This document shows positions 22,657 through 27,596 of a DNA stretch of 27,596 nucleotides, one piece after another (the stretch's first letter is position 1; each line of letters begins with the position of its first letter). The DNA comes from an uncultured Collinsella sp. (GTDB lineage Bacteria; Actinomycetota; Coriobacteriia; Coriobacteriales; Coriobacteriaceae). A program made the position numbers and the translations under genes. Location: assembly GCA_902464965.1 (NCBI GenBank), contig CABQLI010000021.1, positions 1-27,596 on the forward strand. The letters run 5' to 3'. The notes beneath the pieces are model-generated. The model worked only from the letters and a program-made list of their open reading frames with translations. It searched no databases and was not told the DNA's origin.

Positions 22657-22672
22657 GCGGTTACAATACCGC
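22657..22672 (+). promoter_or_regulatory. candidate carA promoter, -10 box inside an inverted repeat
   Basis: TACAAT (22662-22667) is a good -10 box and is exactly bracketed by GCGGT (22657-22661) and ACCGC (22668-22672). No convincing -35 is seen. Further upstream, TATGCATA (22589-22596) and ATAATTAT (22604-22611) are palindromes in an AT-rich stretch that could be operator half-sites. Confidence 0.4.
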
Positions 22673-22688
22673 GAGGCCTAACTACACA

Positions 22689-22719
22689 CCTTTAAGCCGG
22701 TCCTGTGAGACCGGGAAGG
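22689..22719 (+). promoter_or_regulatory. PyrR-binding RNA hairpin overlapping the carA ribosome-binding site
   Basis: The carA leader contains CCTTTAAG, a CCGGTC/GACCGG stem (22697-22702 with 22709-22714), the loop CTGTGA and a closing AAGG. The lower stem pairs CCTT (22689-22692) with AAGG (22716-22719). This matches the bipartite stem, purine-rich bulge and GTCC-x-GAGA loop of PyrR-binding sites in pyrimidine operons. The AAGG of the lower stem is part of the ribosome-binding site AAGGAG (22716-22721), five bases from the ATG. PyrR with UMP could therefore block translation, as reported for mycobacteria. Confidence 0.85.
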
Positions 22720-22725
22720 AGAATT

Positions 22726-24165
22726 ATGGCGAACAACCATACCGCGGGCGCTGCCGCCCGCACCTTCGCGCCCAGCGAGCTTTGCCAGCGCATGCTGGCC
22801 AAAACCAGCAAGGGCACCTGCGGTCCCTGCATCCTGTATCTTGAGGATGGGACCATTTTTTATGGACGTGCATGCGGCGCCGAGGGCACCGCGACCGGCG
22901 AAGTCTGCTTCAACACCTCGCTCGAGGGCTACTTTGAGGTCATGACCGACCCGAGTTATGCCGGCCAAATCGTAACCATGACCTATCCGCAGATCGGCAA
23001 CTACGGTATCGACGAGACCGACGTCCAGTCGGCTTTCCCCGGCGACGACGTGCGCCCTACGAGCGCTCCGGCTATGCGCGGCATGATCGTTCGCGACATG
23101 TGCGCCACGCCTTCTAACTGGCGCTCGGCCGTCAGCGTGCCGGAGTACCTGCGCGCTCACGGCATCGTCGCTATCGAGGGTGTCGACACCCGCGCTCTGG
23201 TGCGCCATCTGCGCGACAATGGTTCCAAGATGGGCATTATCTCGACCGAGATCTTCGACGTCGACGAGCTTGCCGAGCGTCTGGCCGCAGCGCCCACGCT
23301 GGTAGGCGAGAACCTGGTGAAGACCGTAAGTTGCCCCGCGCCTCACGAGTTTGTGGCCGCCGACCTGCCTGCCACGCATGACTTTGCACTTGCGGTTGCC
23401 GCTCCTGCCCGTCACAAAGTGGTCGCCTACGACTGCGGCGTCAAGCGCGGCATTCTGGAGGGCCTCGTCCGCGCCGGCTGCGACCTTACTGTCGTGCCGT
23501 GGGATACGCCCGCGAGTGAGGTGCTCGACATGAATCCCGACGGCGTCTTTTTGTCCAACGGCCCCGGCGACCCTGACGCCGTGGTGGAGACCTACGAGCA
23601 GGTGCAGCAGCTGATCGGCAAGGTGCCGGTCTTTGGTATTTGTCTTGGTCACCAGATGATCAGTCTGGCCTGCGGTGCCCAGATGGAAAAGCTTAAGTTT
23701 GGTCACCGCGGTGGCAACCAGCCGGTCATGAACCTGGTAAGCCGTCGCGTGGAGATCACCGCGCAAAACCATGGCTTTGGCCTGCTGTTCCCCAGCTTGG
23801 GCAAGCTTGTCCCCGAGCTTTCCGGCGGCGAGACCGAGCATGCGGCCGATGGAGATCTGCGCGTCTGGGTGCGCCGCGGAATCGCGCCGGTCGTGATGAA
23901 CGAGCGCTTTGGCCGCATTCGCCTAACACATGTGAACCTCAACGACGGCACCGCCGAGGGCATCCAACTGCTCGACGCCCCGTGCTTTTCGGTCCAGTAC
24001 CACCCCGAGGCTTCGCCTGGCCCCACCGATGCCCACTATCTCTTTACCGCCTTTACGCGACTCATGGACGGCGAGGAGAACTACCTGGACATCGATACCG
24101 CCAAGGACCGCCTGGCTGGCTGGAATTTCGCCGAGACCGCCGCGACCGAGACCGAGGAGAACTAA
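22726..24165 (+). CDS. carA: carbamoyl-phosphate synthase small subunit (glutaminase)
   Basis: The 479-aa subunit hydrolyses glutamine and channels ammonia to CarB. The N-terminal CPSase domain (about 38-180) is followed by a class I glutamine amidotransferase domain with nucleophile C306 in GICLGHQ and the His/Glu pair H426/E428 in YHPEASPGP. It is longer than the usual 360-385 residues: there is an N-terminal extension, an insertion of about 40 residues after AQNHGF, and a C-terminal tail. The ATG at 22726 follows AAGGAG; an in-frame GTG at 22705 lies inside the PyrR hairpin and is rejected. carB begins one base after the stop. Confidence 0.96.
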   Translation: MANNHTAGAAARTFAPSELCQRMLAKTSKGTCGPCILYLEDGTIFYGRACGAEGTATGEVCFNTSLEGYFEVMTDPSYAGQIVTMTYPQIGNYGIDETDVQSAFPGDDVRPTSAPAMRGMIVRDMCATPSNWRSAVSVPEYLRAHGIVAIEGVDTRALVRHLRDNGSKMGIISTEIFDVDELAERLAAAPTLVGENLVKTVSCPAPHEFVAADLPATHDFALAVAAPARHKVVAYDCGVKRGILEGLVRAGCDLTVVPWDTPASEVLDMNPDGVFLSNGPGDPDAVVETYEQVQQLIGKVPVFGICLGHQMISLACGAQMEKLKFGHRGGNQPVMNLVSRRVEITAQNHGFGLLFPSLGKLVPELSGGETEHAADGDLRVWVRRGIAPVVMNERFGRIRLTHVNLNDGTAEGIQLLDAPCFSVQYHPEASPGPTDAHYLFTAFTRLMDGEENYLDIDTAKDRLAGWNFAETAATETEEN

Positions 24166-24166
24166 C

Positions 24167-27481
<3,315 letters not shown>

Positions 27482-27492
27482 TTGACCTGGCC

Positions 27493-27582
27493 GGCCGGGG
27501 CGGAGGGGGGCCGAGTTCCCCCTTCGCTCCGGCTGCAAGCAGAGTCGCTCAGTGGGAAGCTCGGCCCCCCTCCGCCCCGGCC
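27493..27582 (+). repeat. perfect 23-bp GC-rich palindrome after carB
   Basis: The arms at 27493-27515 and 27560-27582 are perfect reverse complements over 23 bases. After a one-base bulge the stem continues for five pairs (27516-27520 with 27554-27558). The loop is about 33-44 bases. No T run follows, so a classical terminator is unlikely. It may be a repeated palindrome, a structured RNA or a Rho-independent-like stop for both strands. Confidence 0.75.
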
Positions 27583-27596
27583 TTCGGTGACTCGGG

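Overview
The window looks like a chromosomal segment of a high-GC Coriobacteriia, most likely Collinsella or a close relative. The inference rests on strongly GC-biased third codon positions in the housekeeping genes, the rpsF-ssb-rpsR-rplI-dnaB-purA order, sortase-anchored pilins of the gut-actinobacterial type, and several coriobacterial-looking proteins I cannot assign to a family. No database search was possible, so the genus is an inference.

Layout. 1-322: the end of one tRNA-Ile, a strong hairpin, tRNA-Ala(TGC), a second tRNA-Ile(GAT) and a terminator. 333-1830: a promoter and a three-gene unit (bifunctional nuclease/DUF151 protein, small membrane protein, acidic hypothetical). 1948-3849: typA/bipA with its own terminator. 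3850-9800: an accessory island with an AT-rich promoter region, a possible 11-codon leader ORF, a 1245-aa surface adhesin/pilin (LPEAG signal) and a 547-aa SpaA-type pilin (MPSTG signal). It closes with a stranded start codon of a lost third gene, a terminator and a double-hairpin repeat. No sortase gene is present. 9808-11750 (minus strand): an exported bactofilin-like membrane protein and a TRIC/UPF0126 channel-like protein. 11751-12350: a hairpin-rich element ending in an inverted fragment of tRNA-Ser, then tRNA-Ser(CGA) and tRNA-Ser(GGA), both on the minus strand. 12350-12853: a gene-free region with DnaA-box-like sites and the rpsF promoter. 12854-14613: rpsF-ssb-rpsR-rplI. 14767-17606: dnaB, then purA with its own promoter and terminator. 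17657-19678: purD and a NUDIX hydrolase. 19760-22517: an ABC exporter half-transporter and a single-pass membrane protein. 22524-27481: terminator, hairpin repeat and carA-carB preceded by a clear PyrR-binding RNA hairpin. 27493-27582: a perfect 23-bp palindrome.

How the genes fit together. Ribosomal S6, SSB, S18 and L9 form a classical translation/replication operon next to the replicative helicase, consistent with an origin-proximal location. purA, purD and carAB supply AMP, the purine ring and carbamoyl phosphate for pyrimidines and arginine. The PyrR hairpin buries the carA ribosome-binding site, which suggests pyrimidine control at translation initiation.

The most unusual signals are: (1) a family of short intergenic hairpins with unrelated but self-complementary stems and a conserved GGGACGGG loop; (2) the PyrR translational switch; (3) the pilin operon with a decapitated downstream gene and no sortase; (4) a hairpin cluster fused to a tRNA-Ser 3' fragment; (5) the long palindrome after carB.
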